Of a DNA stretch of 64,000 nt, positions 8,637-17,932 are shown piece after piece (the stretch's first letter is position 1; each line of letters begins with the position of its first letter). The notes below the pieces were generated by a model. The model was not told the DNA's origin. It made no database searches and worked only from the letters and a program-made list of their open reading frames with translations. Both the position numbers and the translations under genes were made by a program. Location of the stretch: positions 1,390,501 through 1,454,500 of the forward strand of contig NC_009515.1 in assembly GCF_000016525.1 (NCBI RefSeq). The letters run 5' to 3'. This DNA comes from Methanobrevibacter smithii ATCC 35061 (GTDB lineage: Archaea; Methanobacteriota; Methanobacteria; Methanobacteriales; Methanobacteriaceae).

Positions 8637-8794
8637 TATTTTCTTTTCAAAATAATTTATATTTAAATTTATAGAAATTCCTCCTATTTTTTAAACAATA
8701 TGTATTATTTCTGGAAGATTTCATATAATAATGTTCTGATAAAAATAGGATGGGGGTGATAGTTTTTTTTTAAAGGATGGTGTTTGGAAGAAGA

Positions 8795-11113
8795 TTATTC
8801 ATCTTCAAATCTTCTTCTGTCAATTAACTCTTGACGTTTTCCAGGGTTCCAACCACCTGATGATGATTTTGCACGTCCTACTTGTTGTACGTATCCGGTA
8901 ATTCTGTCATACCATTCAACATCTTCACTTTCTCCACAGGTTGGACATTTGTTGTTTAAACCTTTCATTAAAGTTTTACAATTAAGACAGAAACTTAATG
9001 CAGAACTGTAAGCCCAGAAACCAATATCTGATTTTTTAGCTATTTTGTTAGTTAAACTCATTAATGAATCTGGATCGGAGTAGGATTCTCCCATAAATGC
9101 ATGGAAGATATGTCCACCAGGAGTTAAACTGTGGTATTGTTCTTCGATTTTTATTTTGTCAATAAGGGAGACATCTGTGTTTACTGGAACATGTGATGAG
9201 TTGGTGTAGTAATTAGCACTTCCGTCACCTTGTACGATAGCTTGATCTCCGAATTGCTCTTTATCAAGAGTTGCAAATCTGTATGCGGTGGATTCTGCAG
9301 GAGTTTGGAGAACAGACCATCTAAGACCAGTTTCCTCTTTTAATTTGTCAGCTCTTTCATTTAAGTATTCAATACATTTGACACCAAATTTGTTTGCGTC
9401 TTTATCTTCGATACCTTTTCCAAATAAGGATAATAACATTTCGTTAAGACCAACAAAACCAAAAGATAATGTTGAATTTTGGATTCTGTAATAGCTGTCT
9501 TCTCCAACTTTTTGTTTAAGGAATGGTAATATATGGAAGTCATTTAAACATTTTAATCCTTGTTCTCTTCTAAGCATTAATGTTTCTGCAGCTAAATCCA
9601 TGTATTCATCCAAATACTCGAATACTTGAGATTCGTCTTTAGATTGGTATCCTATCCTTGGAAGGTTTAAAGTTACATATGCAAGGTTACCTGTTCTTAA
9701 ACAGTCTTGTTCCCAGTCACCAGTCCAGTTATCTTGTAAACAGGTTCTACATCCCATATAATTTGCCATTTTGCCCCTGTAATCCGGCAACATATTGATG
9801 AAATATGATGATCCGTATTTTGCAGATAATTCATGGACTAAATGTAAGTCTTCTTCATAATCTCCTTTTAATGTTTCTTCACGGAGTGTGTAAATAGTAT
9901 TTGGGAAAAGATGAGGTTTTCCTTCTTGGTCACCGGCAAGTAATGTTTCAGTAAATGCTTTTTGGATTAATCTGGTTTCTTCTTCAAAATCACCATAGGT
10001 TCCGACGACTTGACCTTTCGGACCGTATGCAGTTACATCCTGTAAGAACTTTGGAACTCCGAATTCTAAAACCATACTTGTAAACGGTACCTGGGAACCT
10101 CTAGCTGCATAAGCCATATTTAAATTATAAATAAGCATTTGGACAGATTGTTTGATTTCTTCATAGGTTCTGCCTCTTGCAAATGGTGCTACAAATACGT
10201 TCCATAAGGACATAGCTTGTCCTCCGGACATGTTTTGTTGTGATGCAAGCATAATTTCTCCAGTATGGTTCATTAAGGTTTCCATGTGGTTTGGAGCACC
10301 TGCAACAGATGTATGATCTCCGGTTCCGTCTACTTTAAGTCCGTATTTGATGAAAGTTCTTATATCGTGCTGCATACAGTTTAGAGGTCTTCCTGCAAAG
10401 AATTCTAAATCGTGAATATGGATATCTCCGGACATATGTGCATCAGCTAAATGTGACGGAAGCATTTGTAAAAGAGCATATTGTTTTAATGCTTCATCAG
10501 CTACATGTTTGTGGATACTTTCAGGGTTGTGAATCATATTTGCATTGTCCCTGTTACCGTTTTCAATTAATGAAGTGATGTTGTATACAGGGATACCTAA
10601 ACGAGTGTAACGGCTTCTTAAGTCTTCTAATCCATATTCTACAAGTTTGGTGTTTACCATTTCCCTAATCATTGGCGCGGTTAAGTATTCCACATTTAAT
10701 TTTTTAAGCTCTTTCCAGACTTCAGTAGCTATTTCAAATGCGGTTTCTTGGGATGCACCTGTTTCTTCAATTAAAGTATTTGCGATTTTGGATAAATCAA
10801 ATGCTTCAATGGTATCTCTGGAAGTACGTACTTTTAATTGGGTACTGGCTAAGTATTTGTTAGCTATTTCACCATCAATATCTTCTAAACATTCATATAC
10901 GATTTTTTTAATTTCTTTGGTTTTAATGCCATCATAAAGTGAAGAAACAACCTGAGCTACAATTTTATCAGATTCAAAGAAAGGAGTTTCAACCATTACT
11001 AAGGATTTTAATAATTTTTCATAGCTAAATCTTTCTTTAATACCGTTGTTTTTTTCAACGTTGATTTTCTTGGAGTTAGCAAGTTCTTTCATTATTTCGG
11101 AAGTCTTTTCCAT
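8795..11113 (-). CDS. nrdD: Anaerobic ribonucleoside-triphosphate reductase
   Basis: Glycyl-radical class III ribonucleotide reductase that makes dNTPs without oxygen, 772 residues. An N-terminal ATP-cone (about residues 15-110) provides allosteric control. The catalytic barrel includes NYMGCRTCLQDN. Near the C-terminus are a zinc site, CLNC then CPTC, and the radical region GYVQQVGRAKSSSGGWNPG. The start at 11113 is preferred because GGTGAC sits 6 bases upstream; the in-frame ATG at 11125 would overlap that site. The activase NrdG is not in this window. The promoter region carries a 6-bp inverted repeat (11194-11213). Confidence 0.96.
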   Translation of the reverse strand: MEKTSEIMKELANSKKINVEKNNGIKERFSYEKLLKSLVMVETPFFESDKIVAQVVSSLYDGIKTKEIKKIVYECLEDIDGEIANKYLASTQLKVRTSRDTIEAFDLSKIANTLIEETGASQETAFEIATEVWKELKKLNVEYLTAPMIREMVNTKLVEYGLEDLRSRYTRLGIPVYNITSLIENGNRDNANMIHNPESIHKHVADEALKQYALLQMLPSHLADAHMSGDIHIHDLEFFAGRPLNCMQHDIRTFIKYGLKVDGTGDHTSVAGAPNHMETLMNHTGEIMLASQQNMSGGQAMSLWNVFVAPFARGRTYEEIKQSVQMLIYNLNMAYAARGSQVPFTSMVLEFGVPKFLQDVTAYGPKGQVVGTYGDFEEETRLIQKAFTETLLAGDQEGKPHLFPNTIYTLREETLKGDYEEDLHLVHELSAKYGSSYFINMLPDYRGKMANYMGCRTCLQDNWTGDWEQDCLRTGNLAYVTLNLPRIGYQSKDESQVFEYLDEYMDLAAETLMLRREQGLKCLNDFHILPFLKQKVGEDSYYRIQNSTLSFGFVGLNEMLLSLFGKGIEDKDANKFGVKCIEYLNERADKLKEETGLRWSVLQTPAESTAYRFATLDKEQFGDQAIVQGDGSANYYTNSSHVPVNTDVSLIDKIKIEEQYHSLTPGGHIFHAFMGESYSDPDSLMSLTNKIAKKSDIGFWAYSSALSFCLNCKTLMKGLNNKCPTCGESEDVEWYDRITGYVQQVGRAKSSSGGWNPGKRQELIDRRRFEDE

Positions 11114-11140
11114 ATATGTCACCATCCTATAAATTTTGAC

Positions 11141-11156
11141 GAGAGAGTTTTCTCTC
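11141..11156. repeat. Small hairpin in the nrdD leader
   Basis: GAGAGA (11141-11146) and TCTCTC (11151-11156) form a 6-bp stem with a 4-base loop, 28-43 bases before the nrdD start. The role is unknown. Confidence 0.4.
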
Positions 11157-11193
11157 AGTTGTATTAATTATATATTCTTACTTGTATATATTA

Positions 11194-11213
11194 TGTTCGC
11201 TTTGATACGAACA
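11194..11213. promoter_or_regulatory. Candidate operator at the nrdD promoter
   Basis: TGTTCG (11194-11199) and CGAACA (11208-11213) form a 6-bp inverted repeat with an 8-base spacer. On the - strand it directly precedes the TATA-like ATAATATATAC (about 11184-11194), so a bound protein could block TFB/TBP. The regulator is unknown. Confidence 0.45.
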
Positions 11214-11269
11214 ATGTATACTTCAGTTAAAATTATTTATCAATTTTTAAATATTATATTGAATTGCAA

Positions 11270-11318
11270 GAGCAATTAAAAAGTATTGATGTTCTTTAGA
11301 AGAAAACATCTAAAGAAC
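11270..11318 (-). terminator. Terminator of polD large-subunit gene, overlapping its stop codon
   Basis: A 10-bp perfect stem (11291-11300 with 11309-11318) and an 8-base loop. The stop codon (11296-11298) and the last codons lie within the stem. CTTTTT follows on the - strand. Confidence 0.7.
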
Positions 11319-14300
11319 TTTGTTTGGATTTGTCACTTTCAAAAAGCGAATGAATTCCAAACTCCTGAATTTCTAAACGCTGTCTTAAATAATGAGACAC
11401 GGGGTATCTATTTACCAAATCCTGTGATATCTCAAGATATTTAGTTACTGAACCTTTAGAAACTGAAAGTATTAAATTTCCACCGCATTTGCATTTTCCG
11501 GTAAGGGGCATTCTTCTATATTTTGATCCGCATTTTGTACATCTTACTTTTTGTTTGGAAAACGCCCTTGAATTTCCCATAATATCCGGTAAAAAGTGGG
11601 AAGATAAAACTTTTTCCACAACTCCCCTTTGATCTACAGCTCTGATATTTTCAGCTAGTGCAATTTGAGCTTCTACTTTTTCCCTCATTGAAGGAAGCCT
11701 TTTATAAAGACATACTGTAGGTCCAGCATGAATACTTGAGGTATGGTGGGAAAACATCAATCCTTCGTATTGCTGTGGGGTTCCCAAATGCATTTCCACA
11801 TTATCAATGTATTCTAAAACTTCAGCAGGTTTTAAAGGTTCATAAGTTTTTTCATAAAACTCAACAGGGAATCTTTCAAATATATCTAAGTTGTGAGATT
11901 CATCATCTATCTCTTCAGGGTCAATTCTTGAAGATAAAACTAAAGGAGCATCCATACTTCCTCCCCTTGTATTTGGCAGGTATGATTTTGAGAAGTTGAT
12001 TAATGCATCTAAAAGCAGCATTACTGCATCTTCATCACTATCACAATTTCTACGTTTTGCAGAGTGGAAATAAGGATGGGCATAACAGCATAATGCCTTT
12101 GTAAATCCAACAATCCTGCCTAATACTCCTGCAGATGTGTGGGGAGCAAGACCGGCTACTAAATGTCCAATTAAATCAGATTTATCTTTGACATTGTAGA
12201 ATCTTTCCATTCCATAATATCTTTCAAGTTCATCATCAATGAAATTGGCGGTGCGGACAAGGTAGTCTGCACAGTTATTGGAAATAACAATGTCCTGTAC
12301 TCTAAGTTCTATGATTTGCTCATCATTTTCAATTGGATTTCCGTAACAGTCTTTAGTATAACCCATTTCAAGAAGTTTTTCAACAGTAACTCCAATTTCT
12401 TTTGGTATGAAATGAGTTAGAGGTAAATCTGTTGAATCGTGACGAATTGTTCCATCTTTAAAAGTAAATACTTCATTTTTGGACCTGAGTATTCCTTTTT
12501 CAAGAGGTTCTGGCAATTTGGATTCGGAAATCATACCTACTACTCCTTTCATTTCATCAACTTTCCTTACTTTTACATTGTCTGATGCTTTTTTAAGCAT
12601 AGCTGAAAGGTTTATGTTTTTTACACTATGTGGGCTGATTTCTGTTGGAGCTCCACAATGCGGACAGATAGATTGGAAGGAACTGATTTTACATTGTGTA
12701 CATTTTCTTCTAGCTAAATCTACTTTAACATTACCTTTTTTAGCAGCAGTAGCTACTAATCTTCTGCTCCCACCATAATTGCCGATTGGGAATAATCCAT
12801 GTGGTGCAGGTCTCATTAATCTTTCTTTAGATTTTTCAGGTCTTCCTACACGAGTACCAATATAAGCTGGTGCCTTATTTTTAATTTCAATTGGTGAAAC
12901 TTCGTTTAAAGCTTCCAGAGTATGTTCTTTAACTGGAATATTGTCTGATAATGTATTTATTAAAGCATAGCTGTGATCTTTATCTATTGTTATTTTCCCA
13001 TCTTTTACGGTATGTGGAACACCTATAATTTCCAATACTCTTTTTCTGTAATCCAGATCAATAGTAAGACCGTTTTCTGGAGAATATTTTGATTTATTTT
13101 CAAGAATTACGTCAATCAATGAGTTTAAATCATTTACTGTTGCATCATTATAGCAGTAAGTGTATTTCGGATGTAGTGGAATATCATATTCTTCAGACAG
13201 TTTGAAAGCTTCAGTAGCAGGAATATAATCATATTCTAAGCGATGCAAATCTAAAGTTTCATCTGTGCTGTCAAATTTGTCGCTTTTTTGAAGTAGGCCA
13301 AGCCACCATTCCTCACACCATCCTGAAGGCATAAGTGGTTGGTTGTTTCTTAAAAATTCTCCAAATGCAACAAGCATGTCTCCTAAAAATAGGATTTCAA
13401 CAACCTGATTTTTAAGTTCTTTTGCCTGTTTGATTTTATCTATCTTTACAACATCTCCATTTTTAAGCTTTACAATAGGTCCTTCTATGGAGTCTACTGG
13501 AACAACACAGTTACCTTTTCCAGGGTATTCGATTTTAAGTTGTGTTCCAACAGCTAAAAAATCAAGCAGTGCCATTGTTGCCGGATGAACTCCCATAGTT
13601 GCAAGTCCGGTGTTTCTGGAACGACCATATCTTAAACGGAATCCTCCTTTTTCGGAAGGATAGCCTAAAACAGGCCTTCCGCCAATAATATCCTGAATAT
13701 ATTTCGGTTCAGTTACTAAATCTGTGCTGTCATCATCAGATTTTTTATCATCACTTTTTGGTTTTGAATATTCGGAAAGCCAGCCCCAGCTATCTAATTT
13801 AAGTTTTTTGGATATTTTTAAAATCTTTTTAGATTTCTGAATAACTCCTTCAACCATAGCCAAAAGAGCTCCTCCTCTGATATTGTTGGTTTCAACACGT
13901 TCCAAATCCCTGTGGGATACTTCAACCTGGTCGGTTTGTTCTCCTGTAACTTCTACTGGAATGTGGTTAGCTGCAAATCTTACTTCTTCCGGTGTTGGGG
14001 AGTATTGCAGGTTGGTAACTTCTGATTCGTAGAGTTCTACCTCTTCCACATAACGTTCAATTTCATCATCAATAGGCTTAAAATCATCAATTCCTATAGC
14101 TTCTTTGATTTTGTCTCCAAGTAAAACAGCCAATGCAGCAGCAGTTCCTCCCGCACTTCTGATAGGTCCTGCAAAATAAACTGCAATATATTTTGTAGAA
14201 TCAAAATTTTCTTTAATCTTTACCTGGGAAATACCTTCCAATGGAGCAGCTACTACTCCTTCTGTAAGAATAGCTAGTGCAGTCCTGAGGCCCTGGTCAC

Positions 14301-14589
14301 ATCTTTGCTCTTCGTTATAGTTTGCCTTTTCTTTGGTAAGTTCAAACTTTCCAGATGCTATTTCAGCAGCTATTTCAAAAGCCACTTCTTCTCTGGTTAT
14401 ATCCTGCTCTAATTCTTTAATACGTTTAGCAACACCTTCAGGACCAACAAGCCCTTCAACTCTTTCAGCTAAATCCTTTGCTAAAGGAACTTCACTTTTT
14501 GTTTCAACATCTAATCCTTTAGACCTTGCTTCATTAGCTATTTCATATAATGCTTTAGTATCTGCTTCCAATCTATCAAAATAGTCCAT
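11296..14589 (-). CDS. polC: DNA polymerase II (PolD) large subunit DP2
   Basis: Catalytic subunit of the euryarchaeal replicative polymerase PolD, 1097 residues, the usual intein-free length. Visible features are the double-psi-barrel acidic motif RNCDSDEDAVMLLLDAL (a DSD variant of the common DGD), and two zinc-binding knots, CTQC..CPHC and CTKC..CKC near the C-terminus. The C-terminal SLDVFF is the expected PCNA-interacting peptide position. The start at 14589 follows TGGAGAT; the in-frame ATG at 14601 has no ribosome site. The small subunit (DP1) is not here. It is divergent from the coiled-coil gene. Confidence 0.96.
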   Translation of the reverse strand: MDYFDRLEADTKALYEIANEARSKGLDVETKSEVPLAKDLAERVEGLVGPEGVAKRIKELEQDITREEVAFEIAAEIASGKFELTKEKANYNEEQRCDQGLRTALAILTEGVVAAPLEGISQVKIKENFDSTKYIAVYFAGPIRSAGGTAAALAVLLGDKIKEAIGIDDFKPIDDEIERYVEEVELYESEVTNLQYSPTPEEVRFAANHIPVEVTGEQTDQVEVSHRDLERVETNNIRGGALLAMVEGVIQKSKKILKISKKLKLDSWGWLSEYSKPKSDDKKSDDDSTDLVTEPKYIQDIIGGRPVLGYPSEKGGFRLRYGRSRNTGLATMGVHPATMALLDFLAVGTQLKIEYPGKGNCVVPVDSIEGPIVKLKNGDVVKIDKIKQAKELKNQVVEILFLGDMLVAFGEFLRNNQPLMPSGWCEEWWLGLLQKSDKFDSTDETLDLHRLEYDYIPATEAFKLSEEYDIPLHPKYTYCYNDATVNDLNSLIDVILENKSKYSPENGLTIDLDYRKRVLEIIGVPHTVKDGKITIDKDHSYALINTLSDNIPVKEHTLEALNEVSPIEIKNKAPAYIGTRVGRPEKSKERLMRPAPHGLFPIGNYGGSRRLVATAAKKGNVKVDLARRKCTQCKISSFQSICPHCGAPTEISPHSVKNINLSAMLKKASDNVKVRKVDEMKGVVGMISESKLPEPLEKGILRSKNEVFTFKDGTIRHDSTDLPLTHFIPKEIGVTVEKLLEMGYTKDCYGNPIENDEQIIELRVQDIVISNNCADYLVRTANFIDDELERYYGMERFYNVKDKSDLIGHLVAGLAPHTSAGVLGRIVGFTKALCCYAHPYFHSAKRRNCDSDEDAVMLLLDALINFSKSYLPNTRGGSMDAPLVLSSRIDPEEIDDESHNLDIFERFPVEFYEKTYEPLKPAEVLEYIDNVEMHLGTPQQYEGLMFSHHTSSIHAGPTVCLYKRLPSMREKVEAQIALAENIRAVDQRGVVEKVLSSHFLPDIMGNSRAFSKQKVRCTKCGSKYRRMPLTGKCKCGGNLILSVSKGSVTKYLEISQDLVNRYPVSHYLRQRLEIQEFGIHSLFESDKSKQSSLDVFF

Positions 14590-14784
14590 GTTTATCTCCA
14601 TGAGTTTTTAAAAATTCGTTATTATAATGTATGTTTCGCTACTTATTTAATCATTGGGGAAGTGCAAAAGTTATCATGTGTAGTTGATAAAGATTTAAAT
14701 AATTTAATAATAATATTATTATTTTGTATACTTGTTGTTGAACGTAAATTTAGAAAAGATTATTATTGCTTATATGGTGATATA

Positions 14785-15543
14785 GTGTCTGAAGAAAACG
14801 TAACTGAATTTGAAAGCCAATTGAAAGAAAAAGATCAAAAATTAGATAACCAGTCTAGTGAACTTAATTATTTAACTAATGAAATTATTCCTAATCTTAA
14901 AAAAGAAAATGCAGAGTTAAAGAAAATTAAAAATGAATTAACTGAAGCATTAGAAAACACTACTAGGAAATATTATGATCAATTAGATATTAATGCAGAT
15001 TTAAGCGAAAAATTAACAAAAATTGGTGCTGAAGATGCAATTAATAAAGTAAGGGCTGAAAAGCTTGAATCTGAAATTGAAGATATTAAAAAAGATGCAG
15101 AAGCTAAAGTAGCTGATTTCAAAGCTAAACTTGATGATGTTGATGCAGATAAAGTTGATAAAATAAAAGCCGAAAATCAAGATTTACATTCAAAATTAAC
15201 TGAAAAAACTTCTGAATTAGATAAACTTAAAGATTTAGTTCCTGATCTTAAATCTGAAATTGACAGTTTAAGAAAACAAGTTATTGAAATGGGAAATTAT
15301 AAAGATGAAGTTGACGCTAAAGTTAAAAGTGAAATGAACAAGCTTAATGAAGAAATTAAATCACTCACTGCAGAACTTAAAGGTAAACAAAGCAGTTACG
15401 ACAAATTACATAATGATTCACAAAAAACTATTGATGATTTAAAAGGACAAGTTTCTAAACTTAAAAAAACTTTAGAAAAACAAGCTAATAGAGGATTTTT
15501 AGACAGACTTTCCAACAAAAAAGTCTCACTTGATGATGATTAA
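14785..15543 (+). CDS. Predicted coiled-coil protein, function unknown
   Basis: Soluble, highly charged protein of 252 residues that is almost one continuous coiled coil (heptad-like Lys/Glu/Leu from about residue 10 to 235). It ends in a short non-coiled tail, RGFLDRLSNKKVSLDDD. The GTG at 14785 is chosen because GGTGAT precedes it. The longer frame from 14662 would add 41 AT-driven hydrophobic residues with no ribosome site. It could be a cytoskeletal, chromosome or scaffold protein; nothing in the sequence decides this. The stop codon is exactly the loop of a terminator hairpin. Confidence 0.75.
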   Translation: MSEENVTEFESQLKEKDQKLDNQSSELNYLTNEIIPNLKKENAELKKIKNELTEALENTTRKYYDQLDINADLSEKLTKIGAEDAINKVRAEKLESEIEDIKKDAEAKVADFKAKLDDVDADKVDKIKAENQDLHSKLTEKTSELDKLKDLVPDLKSEIDSLRKQVIEMGNYKDEVDAKVKSEMNKLNEEIKSLTAELKGKQSSYDKLHNDSQKTIDDLKGQVSKLKKTLEKQANRGFLDRLSNKKVSLDDD

Positions 15544-15565
15544 ATCATCACTTCCATTTTTTTAT
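15534..15565 (+). terminator. Terminator with the stop codon as its loop
   Basis: A 7-bp stem (15534-15540 with 15544-15550) has TAA, the stop codon, as its 3-base loop. It is followed by CTTCCATTTTTTTATT, which runs up to the start of the next gene. Confidence 0.75.
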
Positions 15566-15566
15566 T

Positions 15567-16043
15567 ATGTATGATGACACTTATTTTATAAATGAAGCTT
15601 TAAAGGAAGCTAAAAAATCTTTAGCTGAAGGAGGCATTCCAATTGGTGCAGTTCTGGTTAAAGATGGAAAAATTATTTCTCGTGGCCATAATAGGCTAAT
15701 TCAAAATGATTCTGTAATTTTACATGCAGAAATAGATACTATTGAAAATGCAGGCCGTTTAAATCATGAAGATTATCTTCAGTCTGTATTATACACAACT
15801 CTTTCTCCCTGCCCTATGTGTTCTGGAGCCATATTATTATATAATATTCCAAAGGTTATCATTGGTGAAAATACAACTTTGATGGGTGCAGAATGTTTGC
15901 TTGAAAAAAATGGTGTAGAAGTAGTAGTTTTAAATAATTTGGAATGTAAAAAATTGTTTGAAAAATATGTGGAAGAAAACCCTGAATCTTGGAATAATGA
16001 ATTATCCAAAGTAGGGAATTCTACTGATGTTTGTGATTTTTAA
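15567..16043 (+). CDS. Yeast-type cytosine deaminase (CDA superfamily)
   Basis: Zinc-dependent deaminase of 158 residues. Zinc ligands and the catalytic Glu are in [15 protein letters not shown] and [10 protein letters not shown]. Beyond those motifs it keeps the features of fungal Fcy1: [34 protein letters not shown] and a tail of the form FVEEYPESW (here [13 protein letters not shown]). That makes cytosine to uracil deamination, hence pyrimidine salvage, more likely than tRNA or guanine deamination; this is family-based inference. There is no ribosome site before the ATG, and a terminator stands directly upstream. It converges on lysS with a 4-base overlap. Confidence 0.82.
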   Translation: MYDDTYFINEALKEAKKSLAEGGIPIGAVLVKDGKIISRGHNRLIQNDSVILHAEIDTIENAGRLNHEDYLQSVLYTTLSPCPMCSGAILLYNIPKVIIGENTTLMGAECLLEKNGVEVVVLNNLECKKLFEKYVEENPESWNNELSKVGNSTDVCDF

Positions 16044-17623
16044 GCTTCCTGTCTTAATCTTTTAACAACAAAGTCTTTGTCAAGAGATAATAAGAATGAT
16101 GCTGCTCTTGGCCCTTGTTTTTGACCTAAAATCATTTTATAAATAGCTTGGAATCCTTTTTGAGGTTTTAATCCTTGACCTTCAAGAATTTCGTACATTG
16201 CATCGTGTAAATCTTCAGCTTTGTTAAATTCTTTTGATTCCATTAAATCAGCTAATTTGCCTAAGAATTCTGTCTGTTCGTCAGTTAATGGTAATTTTGG
16301 AACACTTTTTTCCTGAACTTGGAATTTTACAAATTTAGGGGCATAAGTATCTAACCAGTTAACAACATTGTCAACACGTTCCTGGAATTGTTTTAATTCT
16401 GTTTCATTCAAATCACAGAATTCTTTGTTTTTAAAGCTTTTAGTTAATTGGGAATTGTTTTTAAGAATTGTAAATATTTTTTCTAAATTGTTTCCAGCTA
16501 TTTGGTAAGCATTAACTAAGAATCTGTAAGGCGGTCTGAATGGTAGAGGACTGCCTTCATTTATTTGAGCTATTTCATAGATTTTTTTGAATTTTTTACC
16601 TTCTTTTTCAGATGGTGCTTCTTCTTCATTGTAGAATACTTTTTCTACTTTGTCAAATTGATCCATGAAGTCTAAAAATGACATTTTAGGTGAGAAATCT
16701 TTAGCTTTCATAGGTTTGCTTCTGAATAAGTAGTAGTTAAGACTTTCAGCAGGACCGATAGCTAACCATTGTTCCGGGCTGAAAAATACTCCATGAGATT
16801 TACTCATAGCTTCTCCGTCTAAAGTAATCCATTCATAAGGAACTGGGTATGGTGCTTCGTAGTCAAATATTTCTTTTGAAATAATGCTACTTACATCATA
16901 TGATCCTCCACTTGCTGCATGGTCTTTTCCGAATGGTTCGCAGGTAACGTTAAATATTTTCCATCTTGCAGCCCATTCCACTCTCCATGTAAGTTTACCA
17001 TTTCCGGATTTAATGTTCATTTCACCTTCATGACCGCAGTCACATCTGTATTTGATGATGTCTCCATCAAAATCATATGCATAAGTGGTATTTACCCTTC
17101 CACATTCTTCACAAATTGGATTGTATGGTAACCAGTCATCTGCTAGAGGTTCTCTTCTGTATTGATTGAATATTTCCTTGATTCTGTCTACATTTTCCAG
17201 AGCTGTTCTTATGTAGTCATTGTAGACTCCGCTTTTATACATTTCAAATCCGGATTTATGTTCTATTTCAATACCGTATGCATCCATAACTCCTAAAAAT
17301 GGTTTTTCAAAGTGTTCTACAAAGTTATCACAACAGCCGTCAGGACATGGAATTGTTGAGTAAGGCATTCCAAGATATTTATCGTAATTTTCAGGTAATG
17401 GGTATGGAACTTTTCTAAGTGGGTCATGGTCATCAGCAATCCAAATAGTTTGAGCTTCTTTTCCCAATTCACGTAATTTTTTTCCGATTGCATTAGCTAT
17501 AAATACATCACAGGAGTTTCCAATATGGATAGAACCTGATATTGAGGTTCCACTTGCAATTACATGTTTATCAGTATCTCTTTTACTTAATTCCTCAGCT
17601 ATATTTTCAATCCAATGTTTCAT
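16040..17623 (-). CDS. lysS: Lysyl-tRNA synthetase, class I
   Basis: Charges tRNA-Lys using the class I fold found in most archaea rather than the class II enzyme of bacteria. The 527-residue protein has the HIGH-type signature SIHIGN (about residue 32), the KMSKS-type loop AMSKSHG (about 276), and a four-cysteine insertion (CEECGRVNT with CDCGHEGE). The C-terminal helical domain is complete. The ATG at 17623 follows GGTGAT. Its 3' end overlaps the convergent deaminase gene by 4 bases and no hairpin terminator is evident. Confidence 0.96.
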   Translation of the reverse strand: MKHWIENIAEELSKRDTDKHVIASGTSISGSIHIGNSCDVFIANAIGKKLRELGKEAQTIWIADDHDPLRKVPYPLPENYDKYLGMPYSTIPCPDGCCDNFVEHFEKPFLGVMDAYGIEIEHKSGFEMYKSGVYNDYIRTALENVDRIKEIFNQYRREPLADDWLPYNPICEECGRVNTTYAYDFDGDIIKYRCDCGHEGEMNIKSGNGKLTWRVEWAARWKIFNVTCEPFGKDHAASGGSYDVSSIISKEIFDYEAPYPVPYEWITLDGEAMSKSHGVFFSPEQWLAIGPAESLNYYLFRSKPMKAKDFSPKMSFLDFMDQFDKVEKVFYNEEEAPSEKEGKKFKKIYEIAQINEGSPLPFRPPYRFLVNAYQIAGNNLEKIFTILKNNSQLTKSFKNKEFCDLNETELKQFQERVDNVVNWLDTYAPKFVKFQVQEKSVPKLPLTDEQTEFLGKLADLMESKEFNKAEDLHDAMYEILEGQGLKPQKGFQAIYKMILGQKQGPRAASFLLSLDKDFVVKRLRQEA

Positions 17624-17926
17624 TACATCACCGATAATTTATAATCATAAAAATAAGTTATACATTTAATATTTCTTGTTATTAATATAAAAAGATTAAG
17701 TAAAAATGTTACATTATTGTGAAGTTTATATTTGTATGGCTAAAATTCTCTATTATCTGAGATTATTTTAAAATTTTTTCATTTTATTTTCCCAGATGTT
17801 TTTTTTTAGTTATAATACTTTAAATTAAATTGAAGTTATTTAAATAAAATTGTAAGAGATATAAAAATTGTTTTGAGGAAATGGCAAATTATAATTTAAA
17901 AAAAGAATAAAATAGATAGAATCTAT
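17624..17926. other. Intergenic region lysS-thiC
   Basis: About 300 bases of very AT-rich DNA. It should hold the lysS promoter and, at its left end on the - strand, the thiC terminator. I see no convincing RNA gene, operator or reading frame. Confidence 0.5.
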
Positions 17927-17932
17927 CTATTT
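17896..17932 (-). terminator. Terminator of thiC, overlapping its stop codon
   Basis: A 10-bp perfect stem (17910-17919 with 17923-17932) and a 3-base loop. The stop codon (17927-17929) is inside the right arm. TTCTTTTTTTAAA follows on the - strand. Confidence 0.8.

Noticed and set aside
8787-8817. GAAGAAGAT/ATCTTCTTC hairpin overlapping the nrdD stop as another terminator
   Set aside because: The arms pair but the following - strand sequence is A-rich rather than U-rich and the arms encode a repetitive Glu/Asp/Arg tail, so it was not counted with the stop-codon hairpins.
11296-14589. Intein in the PolD large subunit
   Set aside because: The length (1097 residues) is that of an intein-free protein and the conserved blocks are contiguous.
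14662-14784. N-terminal hydrophobic extension of the coiled-coil protein
   Set aside because: No ribosome site at 14662; GGTGAT followed by GTG at 14785 gives a clean start, and the extension is AT-rich promoter DNA translated by chance.
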